Source: an uncultured bacterium | GTDB lineage: Bacteria > Bacteroidota > Bacteroidia > Chitinophagales > Chitinophagaceae | Reading direction: 5' to 3' | Assembly: GCA_903957405.1 (NCBI GenBank) | Contig: CAJBPC010000636.1 | Coordinates: 1 to 7,408, forward strand | Length of the DNA: 7,408 nt | Part shown: in pieces, positions 1 through 7,364 of the stretch | How the letters are laid out: every line of letters starts with the position of its first letter | Numbering within the stretch: position 1 is the stretch's first letter | The notes under the pieces: generated by a model | Told to the model about the DNA's origin: nothing | The model's input: only the letters and a program-made list of their open reading frames with translations | Database searches by the model: none | Made by a program: the position numbers and the translations under genes

Positions 1-27
1 ATCCTGAAGGGTGACCGAAGCGCATGA

Positions 28-100
28 AAGGGATGGCCGTGAAAAAAAAATAATTGCGCGATAAATGATTAAATTGTAACTCTAAAATTAAAGATTGTAC
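28..100 (+). promoter_or_regulatory. AT-rich leader and likely promoter region of the small lipoprotein gene
   Basis: This stretch carries a run of nine A residues (42-50) and is markedly richer in A and T than the surrounding genes, as expected for a promoter region. No convincing match to the Bacteroidota consensus (TTG near -33, TAnnTTTG near -7) was found. The closest is TTG at 54-56 followed by TAAATTG at 70-76, which is one base short and too closely spaced. There is no purine-rich ribosome binding site before the ATG at 101. The promoter role is inferred from position and composition only. Confidence 0.3.
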
Positions 101-535
101 ATGGGCCGGATCTTTGCCGTATTCCTTTTTATTTCAGTGCTTTCCGCCTGCCGGGTACAGGACTCCGTTCTGACAAACGACGAGGTCATAGCGGTGATCA
201 CGAAATTCGACGAAGGCTGGCAAACGAAAAAAGCCCGTATTGTGGACTCCGTCCTCTCCGAAAAATACGTGTACTACACACAATCGGGCAATGTCTTCGA
301 CCGGGCCAGTCTGGTCGGTACGGCAGGCTCAGACATATATACCCTGCAGACCATGGAAAGGGAGAACCTGACGGTGGAGATAGAAGGAAACACCGCGGTG
401 GTGAACAGCGTCTGGAAGGGAAAGGGGATCTACCACGGCGAAGCGTTCAACGATCGTCAGCGATGCAGCATCACCATCGTGAAGGACGATGGGAAGGTGA
501 GGATCCTTTCGGAGCATTGTACACCCATAAAATAG
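101..535 (+). CDS. Small exported lipoprotein with SnoaL/DUF4440-like (NTF2-fold) domain
   Basis: This gene encodes a 144-residue protein that begins with a short lipoprotein signal peptide: a hydrophobic stretch at residues 5-13, then the lipobox L14-S15-A16-C17, so Cys17 should be lipidated and anchor the protein to a membrane facing the periplasm. I chose the ATG at 101. A TTG two codons upstream (95) is in frame but adds only Met-Tyr and nothing to the signal. Residues about 26-140 follow the pattern of the DUF4440/SnoaL-like NTF2 fold: an N-terminal helix with an aromatic residue (DEGW), a VDSVLSEKYVYYT segment, the 'G-x-V-x-x-R-x-x-L' turn (GNVFDRASL), then alternating beta strands ending in RCSITIVKDDGKVRILSEHC. 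Family members either bind small ligands or are structural, and no catalytic residues can be assigned, so the substrate and role are unknown. Two cysteines (122, 140) in the last strands could pair after export. The next gene starts 33-93 nt downstream on the same strand, so co-transcription is possible. Confidence 0.8.
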   Translation: MGRIFAVFLFISVLSACRVQDSVLTNDEVIAVITKFDEGWQTKKARIVDSVLSEKYVYYTQSGNVFDRASLVGTAGSDIYTLQTMERENLTVEIEGNTAVVNSVWKGKGIYHGEAFNDRQRCSITIVKDDGKVRILSEHCTPIK

Positions 536-568
536 GGATCCGTCTTTCATGCCTTTGTCATTGGAAAA

Positions 569-3500
569 ATGCGGAGTCCCCGCTTGCAAAAAATAAACCT
601 GTCCATATTTCCCAAAACCCGAATCAAAATGCCCAGATCCCTATTGCTCATCCCCATGATGTTCATGGCTGCCTCGATGTTCACGAACCATGAGCCGTTC
701 AATGGCATGCATCTGCCGCTAGCCACGACGCAGTCGGCGGCAGACACCCTGCGTAAGGACACGATGGTATATGTTTCTTTCCGAGATCTGCCCCTCAAGC
801 CCGAGAGGGAGGTGAAATTCACCACGAGCGAAGGCACCTGGATGAGTGTGGACATCAGCCCCGACGGCAGCCGGATCGCATTCGACCTGATGGGTGACAT
901 CTACACCATGCCGGTTTCGGGTGGGATTGCCACTCCTGTCACCAAGGGCATCGCCTACGAAACGCATCCCCGATACAGTCCGGATGGCAAGAAGATCCTT
1001 TTCACCAGCGACAGGACCGGGAGCGACAATATCTGGTATATCGACATGGAGAAAAAGGACACCGTGCAGTTGACCAAAGATCAAAGTGAAGACTTTCCAT
1101 CCGCGGTATGGACACCAGACGGTGAATACATCATTGCCTCCCGGGGGCGCCGCATCCCGAAGCTTTGGATCTATCACAAGGACGGTGGCGGAGGGTTGCA
1201 GCTGACCGACCAGCCCGCCAGCCTCAAGACCATCGACCCCTTCGTCAGTGCCGATGGGAATACCGTCTATTTCAGCCAGCGCACAGGATCATGGAATTAC
1301 AACGCCCTGCTGCCGCAATACCAGATCGGCACATACGACCGAAAGAAGGGATATGCCAACACCATCACATCCCGATACGGGTCAGCCTTCACCCCCACCC
1401 TGTCAAAGGACGGGTTGTGGATGGCATACGGCAGCCGGCATGAGGATAAGACCGGGCTTGTACTCAGGAATCTGAAAAGCGGCGAAGAGCGCTGGCTGGC
1501 GTATCCCGTGCAGCGCGACGATCAGGAATCGATCGCTCCGCAGGGTGTATATCCCGGGATGGCGTTCACCCCAGACAGCAAGGCACTCATCGCATCCTAT
1601 GGCGGAAAAATATTTCGGTTACCCGTAGACGGTAGTCAGCCCAAAGAGATCCCCTTTTCTGTCGATGTCCGGCTCGAGATCGGTCCGCGCCTCTACACCA
1701 GCTATGGCATCAGCGACAGTTCCCATGCGATGGCCACTCAGATCCGGGATGCCGTGCCTTCGCCCAACGGCAGGATGCTCGCATTCACGGTGCTGAACAG
1801 GCTGTATGTCATGGACTACCCTACGGGCACACCCCGCAGGCTTACGCAGCATGAGTTCACCGAGGCCATGCCCGCCTGGAGTCCGGATGGCACACAGATC
1901 GCATTTGTCAGCTGGGATGAGGCCGTGGGCGGACACCTCTTCAAAGTGGCTGCGAGCGGAAGGACGGCTCCGGTGCGCCTCACGACGGAAGCCGGATTTT
2001 ACATGCAACCAGCCTGGAGTTACAACCGACGGATCGCCTTCTTCAGCGGACCGAAGCGTTTATTTTCAGAAGCCGAGTCACCTTTCTTCAGTGGTGCGGA
2101 GGCTGCGCTGGAATGGATCCCCGAAATCGGCGGGACGATGCGCAGGATAGACATGGCACGGAACCGTGGAAACGTTCATTTCACAAAAGACACCACCCGC
2201 ATCTATCTGAATTCGGGAGGCGGAAGTCTGGTATCGATCCGATGGGATGGAACGGATGAGAAGACGCATGTGAAGATCACCGGCATCACCACCTATGGCA
2301 GCAATCCAGAGGCGGACGCACATGGCCACGGTGGGCTGAATTATATCATGGGCAAGCCGATGATGAACGCGGATCCGCTCAACCACTGCATGCTTCCCGA
2401 ATCCGCCAGCAGCCGGGAGCCGCAGAACATGCCGTCTTCGGCCGGCACCATTCTGATGGCACCCGTGGGTGACAAGGCCATTGCACAAGTGAACAACAAC
2501 ATCTATGTCGTCACGATCCCGGAGACCGGCAAGGCACCCTCGATATCCGTAGCCGACCCGAAATCATCGAGTTTCCCGTCAAGGCAGCTCACGGAGATCG
2601 GTGGGGAGTTCCCGGCATGGGAAGATGATGGCAAAAAAATACACTGGTCGCTTGGGAACGGCCATTGGGTATATGACATCTCACGGGCAAAGACATTCGA
2701 AGACTCGGTAAAATCCGCGCAGAAAGCCGCGGATAGAAAGAAGACCGACAGCCTGCTCTTGCTGACACAGCAGGGGCCTGCCGCCAGGAAGCTCGCCGAT
2801 TCATTGTCCCTTCGCACAAAAGACTCCATGACGGCTTTGTACAAGGCCGATACCGCAAGGGCAAGAAAAGACAGCATCTCGAATGCCCTCGCGAAAAAGG
2901 AAGCGAAATACGAACCATCAGAGACACAGGTGAAAGTATGGTTCCGGAAAGACAAGCCCGGAGGGTCATTGCTGCTCAGGAATGCGCGCATCGTGACCAT
3001 GAAAGGGGATGAGGTGATCGAGCGGGGAGACATCCTCATTGTTGATAACCGCATCAAGGCTGTCGGTCAGGCAGGCACCCTGATGGGACCGGCAGGCACA
3101 AAGGAGATCGACTGCAACGGGAAGACGATCACGCCCGGATTTGTCGATACCCATGCGCATATGTGGCCCTTCTGGGGACTCCACAAGAACCAGGTATGGC
3201 TTTATGCTGCAAACCTCGCCTATGGCGTCACCACGACACGGGACCCGCAAACGGCGACCTCTGATGTGCTAACGTATTCCGACATGGTGGATGCGGGACA
3301 GATCGTCGGGCCGAGGGTCTACAGCACCGGTCCCGGCGTGGGATTCTGGTCGTACAATCTGAAGAGTCTTGAGCAGACCCGGAACGTGCTCAAACAATAC
3401 AGCAAGTACTACAACACTAAGTATATCAAGATGTATCTCGTCGGCAATCGCCAGCATCGCCAATGGGTGATCATGGCCGCCAGGGAGCAAGGCCTCATGC

Positions 3501-4222
3501 CGACTACGGAAGGCGGACTGGATTACAAATTAAATATCACCCAATTGTTCGACGGATATCCCGGCCACGAACATGCCATTCCGATCAGTCCGCTATACGG
3601 GGATGTCATCAAAACGATCGCTGCGTCGAAGATGACGGTCACGCCTACCCTATTGGTGGCATATGGCGGCCCGTGGGCGGAGAATTTTTATTACACTACG
3701 GAGAGTCCTCTGAAGGATGAGAAACTGAAGAGATTCACGCCATACGAGGAGTTCTCTTCAAAGATCCGCAGGCGCACAGGGTCGCTTGGCGGGTGGTTCA
3801 CAGAGGAGGATCACGTATTCAGTAAGCATGCACAAGGCATCAAATCGCTGGTGGAAGCAGGCGGACTGGCGGGCATCGGAAGCCACGGACAGCTGCAGGG
3901 ACTCGGATACCATTGGGAGCTATGGAGCGTTGCCAGTGGCGGCATCAAGAACCATGACGCCCTGAAAGTCGCAACGATACTGGGTGCCACCGGACTTGGA
4001 TTGGACAAAGACCTTGGATCGATCGAGCCCGGCAAACTGGCAGACTTGGTCATCATGGATAAAAATCCGTTAGAAGACATCAGAAACACCAATACCATCA
4101 GCCATGTGATGAAGAATGGAAGGCTGTACGACGGAAATCTGCTGGATGAGGTCCATCCGGCGAAGCGTAAAATGGATACGGGTGTATGGAAGAAAGAAGC
4201 TCCAAAAAATACAACAAAATAG
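569..4222 (+). CDS. Exported TolB-like beta-propeller/amidohydrolase fusion protein
   Basis: This gene encodes a very large two-domain hydrolase of 1,217 residues from the ATG at 569. A second in-frame ATG at 629 (Met21) begins a more typical signal peptide (MPRSLLLIPMMFMAASMF), so the mature start may be there and the protein 1,197 residues long. Residues about 88-700 form a TolB/PD40-type propeller with recurrent S-P-D-G turns (for example around residues 97, 137, 182 and 438). Residues about 704-790 are a charged, helix-prone linker. Residues about 797-1205 are an amidohydrolase-superfamily TIM barrel: strand-1 metal motif H862-A-H864, I-K954-M-Y (candidate bridging lysine), G-H1000-E-H1002, and the family ending 'LGSIEPGKLADLVIMDKNP'. 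The strand-8 motif reads GSHGQ (1104-1108) where many relatives have G-T-D. It most resembles the imidazolonepropionase/prolidase-like amidohydrolases fused to WD40-like propellers, which are usually annotated only as 'amidohydrolase'. A periplasmic role cleaving peptides or cyclic amides is likely; the substrate is unknown. It lies downstream of a lipoprotein gene on the same strand and ends in a convergent hairpin. The family call is strong, the function is not. Confidence 0.92.
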   Translation: MRSPRLQKINLSIFPKTRIKMPRSLLLIPMMFMAASMFTNHEPFNGMHLPLATTQSAADTLRKDTMVYVSFRDLPLKPEREVKFTTSEGTWMSVDISPDGSRIAFDLMGDIYTMPVSGGIATPVTKGIAYETHPRYSPDGKKILFTSDRTGSDNIWYIDMEKKDTVQLTKDQSEDFPSAVWTPDGEYIIASRGRRIPKLWIYHKDGGGGLQLTDQPASLKTIDPFVSADGNTVYFSQRTGSWNYNALLPQYQIGTYDRKKGYANTITSRYGSAFTPTLSKDGLWMAYGSRHEDKTGLVLRNLKSGEERWLAYPVQRDDQESIAPQGVYPGMAFTPDSKALIASYGGKIFRLPVDGSQPKEIPFSVDVRLEIGPRLYTSYGISDSSHAMATQIRDAVPSPNGRMLAFTVLNRLYVMDYPTGTPRRLTQHEFTEAMPAWSPDGTQIAFVSWDEAVGGHLFKVAASGRTAPVRLTTEAGFYMQPAWSYNRRIAFFSGPKRLFSEAESPFFSGAEAALEWIPEIGGTMRRIDMARNRGNVHFTKDTTRIYLNSGGGSLVSIRWDGTDEKTHVKITGITTYGSNPEADAHGHGGLNYIMGKPMMNADPLNHCMLPESASSREPQNMPSSAGTILMAPVGDKAIAQVNNNIYVVTIPETGKAPSISVADPKSSSFPSRQLTEIGGEFPAWEDDGKKIHWSLGNGHWVYDISRAKTFEDSVKSAQKAADRKKTDSLLLLTQQGPAARKLADSLSLRTKDSMTALYKADTARARKDSISNALAKKEAKYEPSETQVKVWFRKDKPGGSLLLRNARIVTMKGDEVIERGDILIVDNRIKAVGQAGTLMGPAGTKEIDCNGKTITPGFVDTHAHMWPFWGLHKNQVWLYAANLAYGVTTTRDPQTATSDVLTYSDMVDAGQIVGPRVYSTGPGVGFWSYNLKSLEQTRNVLKQYSKYYNTKYIKMYLVGNRQHRQWVIMAAREQGLMPTTEGGLDYKLNITQLFDGYPGHEHAIPISPLYGDVIKTIAASKMTVTPTLLVAYGGPWAENFYYTTESPLKDEKLKRFTPYEEFSSKIRRRTGSLGGWFTEEDHVFSKHAQGIKSLVEAGGLAGIGSHGQLQGLGYHWELWSVASGGIKNHDALKVATILGATGLGLDKDLGSIEPGKLADLVIMDKNPLEDIRNTNTISHVMKNGRLYDGNLLDEVHPAKRKMDTGVWKKEAPKNTTK

Positions 4223-4229
4223 GCGTTTT

Positions 4230-4263
4230 ACATTGGGTATCGGCATATCCCGATACCCAATGT
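4230..4263. terminator. Perfect 14-bp inverted repeat between convergent genes; probable bidirectional terminator
   Basis: ACATTGGGTATCGG (4230-4243) and its exact reverse complement (4250-4263) enclose a six-base loop, CATATC. The hairpin fills almost the whole gap between the stop of the propeller-amidohydrolase (4222) and the stop of the regulator (4264-4266 on the other strand), so it would form in both transcripts. Neither direction has a T-tract after the stem: the + strand continues TCAATTG, and the - strand continues AAAACGCC. It therefore lacks the tail of a classical intrinsic terminator and may act instead as a 3'-end stabiliser or a weaker bidirectional terminator. The stem is seen directly; the function is inferred from position. 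Confidence 0.7.
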
Positions 4264-5943
4264 TCAATTGCCGGCCATCTTCATGAATTCACTCGGGGAA
4301 ATTCCCGTGATCTCCTTGAACTGACGGTAAAAAGACACGCGATTGGAGAATCCGGAGTTCAGGGCGACTTCGTTGAGGTTGGCCTTTGTACCCAATTCGA
4401 GGATCTGACGTCGGGCCTCATTGACCCGAAAACGATTTACGAGTCCAAGAAAACCCGTATCACTATGAGAATTGATCGCCTGGGAAATGTATTTCTGGTT
4501 GGTGGCGAGTTTCATGCTCAGGTCATTCAGACTGAGGTCGGGATTGAGGTATAGTTTTTCCTTATCGAGCAACCAGATGATTTTTTGGAACCGCAGTTCC
4601 GATGGGATCGACTCAGGGTCCGTTTCCGGGTTGCCATGACCGACACTTGCTATCGGCAAAGCGGTATCCTTCTGTTTCATTTCCTCTACGTTCTTGCGGA
4701 ACAGGATCTTCAATTGGTCCTGCAGCCTGAGATACTGTCTGATGATGATGGCACCTGCAGCAATGAGGATTCCCAGCAGTATAAGCACCCCTAAAAGTTG
4801 CCGGTTGCGTTCGCGGATATGCCCTTCCAGCACAAGTTTCTGATCGCGTATCTTATCGAGCTCATAGATGACTTTTATCTGCTCATATGCCGCTTCCGCA
4901 CTTTTGTTTTGGGTGCTTTTGATGATATTCTGGTAGAGATCAAGCGTCTTTTTGTGTTTAAGGTAGTCACCTTTCCTGGCATAGACGGCCACCATATCGA
5001 GGTATATCTCATCCAGCATCTCCATGCCGTTCTCGGTCTTTGCAAGCATTTCTGCGCGCAGCAACAGTTCTTCAGCTTTGGCCAGATCTCCGTCATGCAG
5101 GGCGTTCTTGCCCATCGACATGATGACAATGACTTTCTGGCTTCCCAACTGCTTCGTTTCTACTATGGATAGTGCTTCAGCCAAAAGCATTTGAGCTTTG
5201 GGTGCATTGCCCTTTTCCTGCTCCATGATGGCCATGTTGCTCAGCATGGAAACCATGTAAAACGGCTCACCGAGTGCCTTGAAAATGTCATAGGCCTTGG
5301 TGTTGTAGTCTGTCCGAAGAGACATACTACCCGGGGCATCGTACATCATGGCGAGGTTCTGATAGCCCAATGCCAGGTTCAGACTGTCATTGTGTCTTTG
5401 GGAATAGTCGATTGCCAATTGGCAAAGTTCAATGCCGCGTTTTTTGTTGTTTTTCTTGCGTTCCAGCAGGCTGATATTGATCCAGCTCTGCGCCATGGAG
5501 AAGGAATCCGACCGTTGTTCTGCGATGCGGAGCGAGCGCGTATATGCATCAAGCGCCTCCGGTATCTTGTCCTGCATGTCGTAGATGACGCCCAGATTGT
5601 TATAGCATCCTTCCATGACCTTCTGATCTTTCTTTCCAAAATCCGTCTCAAGGGCTTTCAGAAAATAATTCACGGAAAGGATCTCTTTGGAACGGAAATA
5701 GTTGGCGATCCCCAGCAGGTAATAAGATCTCGCGATCATGGAATCGCTGTTGGCACTGATCGCCAGTGATTCGGAAAGCAGATCCTTTGCGAGGCTGTCA
5801 GCCTTTATCGCCTGATCGGGAAGCATGGCCCGGATCTTTTCATATCGCGCCATAAAATCCTGGGCTTGCGACTGAACCGGACACGAAAGGGTGATCAACA
5901 CGAACCAAAGTGTGATCCTGGATAAAAATTGGGGAATTGTCAT
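4264..5943 (-). CDS. Transmembrane TPR-sensor AraC-family transcriptional regulator
   Basis: This gene encodes a one-component membrane regulator of 559 residues. Residues 1-27 are a signal peptide ending in SQA, with cleavage likely before Gln28. Residues about 30-345 are helical TPR-like repeats, recognisable from Y-x-x-L-G/N-L-G-x-x-Y spacings such as SYYLLGIANYF (73-83), CYNNLGVIYD (113-122) and GYQNLAMMYD (193-202). Residues about 345-382 are a charged helix, possibly a coiled coil. A single membrane span (about 383-401, LLGVLILLGILIAAGAIII) follows, and the C-terminal part (about 455-556) is an AraC/HTH_18 DNA-binding domain with two helix-turn-helix units: SLNDLSMKLATNQKYISQAI (471-490) and a second unit around NEVALNSGFSNRVSFYRQFK (524-543), ending in the family-typical GISPSEF. 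By known topology the TPR part would be periplasmic and the AraC part cytoplasmic. The ATG at 5943 was chosen because it opens the signal peptide directly. It lies 43 nt downstream of the M20 peptidase gene on the same strand, so they may be one operon. The target genes and ligand are unknown. Confidence 0.93.
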   Translation of the reverse strand: MTIPQFLSRITLWFVLITLSCPVQSQAQDFMARYEKIRAMLPDQAIKADSLAKDLLSESLAISANSDSMIARSYYLLGIANYFRSKEILSVNYFLKALETDFGKKDQKVMEGCYNNLGVIYDMQDKIPEALDAYTRSLRIAEQRSDSFSMAQSWINISLLERKKNNKKRGIELCQLAIDYSQRHNDSLNLALGYQNLAMMYDAPGSMSLRTDYNTKAYDIFKALGEPFYMVSMLSNMAIMEQEKGNAPKAQMLLAEALSIVETKQLGSQKVIVIMSMGKNALHDGDLAKAEELLLRAEMLAKTENGMEMLDEIYLDMVAVYARKGDYLKHKKTLDLYQNIIKSTQNKSAEAAYEQIKVIYELDKIRDQKLVLEGHIRERNRQLLGVLILLGILIAAGAIIIRQYLRLQDQLKILFRKNVEEMKQKDTALPIASVGHGNPETDPESIPSELRFQKIIWLLDKEKLYLNPDLSLNDLSMKLATNQKYISQAINSHSDTGFLGLVNRFRVNEARRQILELGTKANLNEVALNSGFSNRVSFYRQFKEITGISPSEFMKMAGN

Positions 5944-5986
5944 GCGTAATCAATGAAAAACCGAAACCCTGGCTAAATGTCAGATG

Positions 5987-7291
5987 CTATTTTTGCATGT
6001 TCATGAAATCCACCGTAAGCTTTGCCATGGCATGCACGCCCAGCTTCATTCCGCTCTCATCGATGAAAAAATCTGGTGTGTGGTGAGACGGGACCTCCCT
6101 GGGGTCTTTTCCTTTCGGCATGCCGCCAAGGAAGAAGAAGAGTCCGGGGATTTTTTCCTGGTAGAATGAAAAATCTTCCGCACCGGTTCGGGGAGGAATG
6201 ACCGATACATTGTCTTTTCCCGCCACCATCTGGAAGGTGGGCAGCATCTTCGCTGTCAGCGGTGGATCGTTGTAGGTGACCGGATACCTCGAAGCGAAGG
6301 GGATTTCCACGGAGACTTCCGCCCCGGCAGCCTCTGCCGTCTTGGTTGCGATCTGACGGATCCGGTCGATGACAAGCTTTTCATCCTGTCGGCCGAATGT
6401 CCGGATCGTACCTTTCATCTCGACCTGTTCCGGGATGATGTTGGAGCGCACGCCACCATGGATGGCACCGATGGTGACAACCCCCGGGTTTTCTGTGATA
6501 TCCAGATTGCGGCTGATGATCGTCTGCAGGCTGTTGATGATCTGAGCCGATACAACGATGGGGTCGATGGATGACCATGGCGCGGCTCCGTGCGCCTGAC
6601 GTCCTTTCACGACCAGGCGCATGTCGCTGACTGCGGCCATCGTTCCACCTGGACGGTATGTGATCTTACCGACTTCCGTCTGTGAGTTTATATGCAGTCC
6701 GAAAATGACATCCACGGCAGGGTTTTCCAAAACGCCCTGTTTCACCATGAGTTCGGCGCCACCTTCTTCGCCTTTGGGTACGCCCTCTTCTGCCGGCTGG
6801 AAGATGAACTTCACCGAGCCTTTGAGATCCTTCTTCATCGACGCCAAGACTTCCGCCACACCCATCAGGATCGCCACGTGCGTATCATGTCCGCAGGCAT
6901 GCATGACACCGACCTCCTGGCCTTCATACTGCGTTTTCACCTTTGATGCGAAGGGCAGGTCGACCCGTTCGGTGACTGGCAGACCGTCCATATCGGCACG
7001 CAAAGCCACTATGGGGCCGGGTTTCCCACCGACCAGCAAACCCACCACTCCCGTGTGCGCCACGCCTGTCTTCACCTCGATGCCCAGGGACCGAAGATGT
7101 TTTGCGATGATATCCGCGGTGCGGGTCTCGCGGTTGCCCAGCTCCGGATGCGCATGGAAGTCTCTGCGCCATTCGATCATCCGCGGCTCTATCTTATCGG
7201 TCTGTGAAGTGATGCGCGAAAAAATGGCATCTGTCTGCCCATGCGACACACCGGCGATGAGCATGAAGGAAAAAAGCAGGGTCCTGATCAT
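5987..7291 (-). CDS. Exported M20-family metallopeptidase/amidohydrolase (M20D-like)
   Basis: This gene encodes a 434-residue zinc-dependent hydrolase of the M20D type (hippurate hydrolase, N-acyl-amino-acid amidohydrolase and carboxypeptidase group), which cleave amide bonds of acylated or conjugated amino acids. Residue numbers here are from the ATG at 7291. The N-terminal helix carries the family signature RRDFHAHPELGNRETRTA (42-59). Metal-ligand motifs are present: H131-A-C133-G-H135-D, F-Q-P-A-E168-E169-G, F-G-L-H200 and the C-terminal pair H403-H404. H234 in GRQAHGAAPW lies in the lid domain and normally contacts substrate across the dimer. The chosen start gives a clean signal peptide (MIRTLLFSFMLIAGVSHG, then Gln19), so the enzyme should be periplasmic, unlike the cytoplasmic relatives. 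An upstream in-frame ATG at 7324 would add 11 residues (MCNFRSENIKH) before the signal and is less likely. It is the first gene of a probable two-gene operon with the TPR/AraC regulator. The exact substrate cannot be read from the sequence. Confidence 0.94.
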   Translation of the reverse strand: MIRTLLFSFMLIAGVSHGQTDAIFSRITSQTDKIEPRMIEWRRDFHAHPELGNRETRTADIIAKHLRSLGIEVKTGVAHTGVVGLLVGGKPGPIVALRADMDGLPVTERVDLPFASKVKTQYEGQEVGVMHACGHDTHVAILMGVAEVLASMKKDLKGSVKFIFQPAEEGVPKGEEGGAELMVKQGVLENPAVDVIFGLHINSQTEVGKITYRPGGTMAAVSDMRLVVKGRQAHGAAPWSSIDPIVVSAQIINSLQTIISRNLDITENPGVVTIGAIHGGVRSNIIPEQVEMKGTIRTFGRQDEKLVIDRIRQIATKTAEAAGAEVSVEIPFASRYPVTYNDPPLTAKMLPTFQMVAGKDNVSVIPPRTGAEDFSFYQEKIPGLFFFLGGMPKGKDPREVPSHHTPDFFIDESGMKLGVHAMAKLTVDFMNMQK

Positions 7292-7364
7292 GTGCTTTAT
7301 GTTTTCTGAACGAAAATTACACAAAGGTGCCTAACAATGGTTTTTTTTTATTTTCTTTTGCAAT
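7292..7364. promoter_or_regulatory. Divergent intergenic promoter region between the M20 gene and the right-edge gene
   Basis: These 73 nt separate two divergent starts, the M20 gene (ATG at 7291, - strand) and the right-edge gene (ATG at 7365, + strand), and must hold the promoters of both unless transcription comes from outside. The region is AT-rich, with a run of nine T residues at 7341-7349. Near-matches to the Bacteroidota -7 element TAnnTTTG are TAATTTTC on the - strand (7312-7319) and TTCTTTTG on the + strand (7353-7360). Each has one mismatch at a defined position and no properly spaced -33 TTG, so neither is a confident call. Confidence 0.45.

Noticed and set aside
1..27. Possible C-terminal tail of an upstream + strand gene (frame 1 open to TGA at 25-27, reading ILKGDRSA), or a - strand gene starting at 25 (reading MRFGHPSG).
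   Set aside because: Eight codons in either direction carry no recognisable motif, and both readings are equally possible, so no gene can be supported.
42..50. Poly-A run (and the poly-T run at 7341-7349) as possible mobile-element or terminator signatures.
   Set aside because: No flanking inverted repeats, target duplications or stems were seen. Both fit AT-rich promoter regions better.
2503..3057. - strand open frame of 184 codons opposite the linker of the fusion protein.
   Set aside because: Its Ser/Phe/Leu-rich composition is the mirror of the Lys/Asp/Ser-rich coding strand, and the + strand product matches a known family throughout.
4186..4554. + strand open frame of 122 codons crossing the convergent junction, which could suggest an overlapping small gene.
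   Set aside because: It covers the hairpin and then runs opposite the conserved AraC domain, and its translation shows no domain or export signal.
5191..5769. + strand open frame of 192 codons opposite the regulator gene.
   Set aside because: The opposite strand encodes clear TPR repeats. The frame has no recognisable domain, signal or upstream promoter.
6621..7334. Long + strand open frame (237 codons) opposite the M20 gene.
   Set aside because: It lies opposite a gene with intact catalytic motifs, its translation is Ser/Thr/Pro-rich without domain features, and such antisense frames are common in this base composition.
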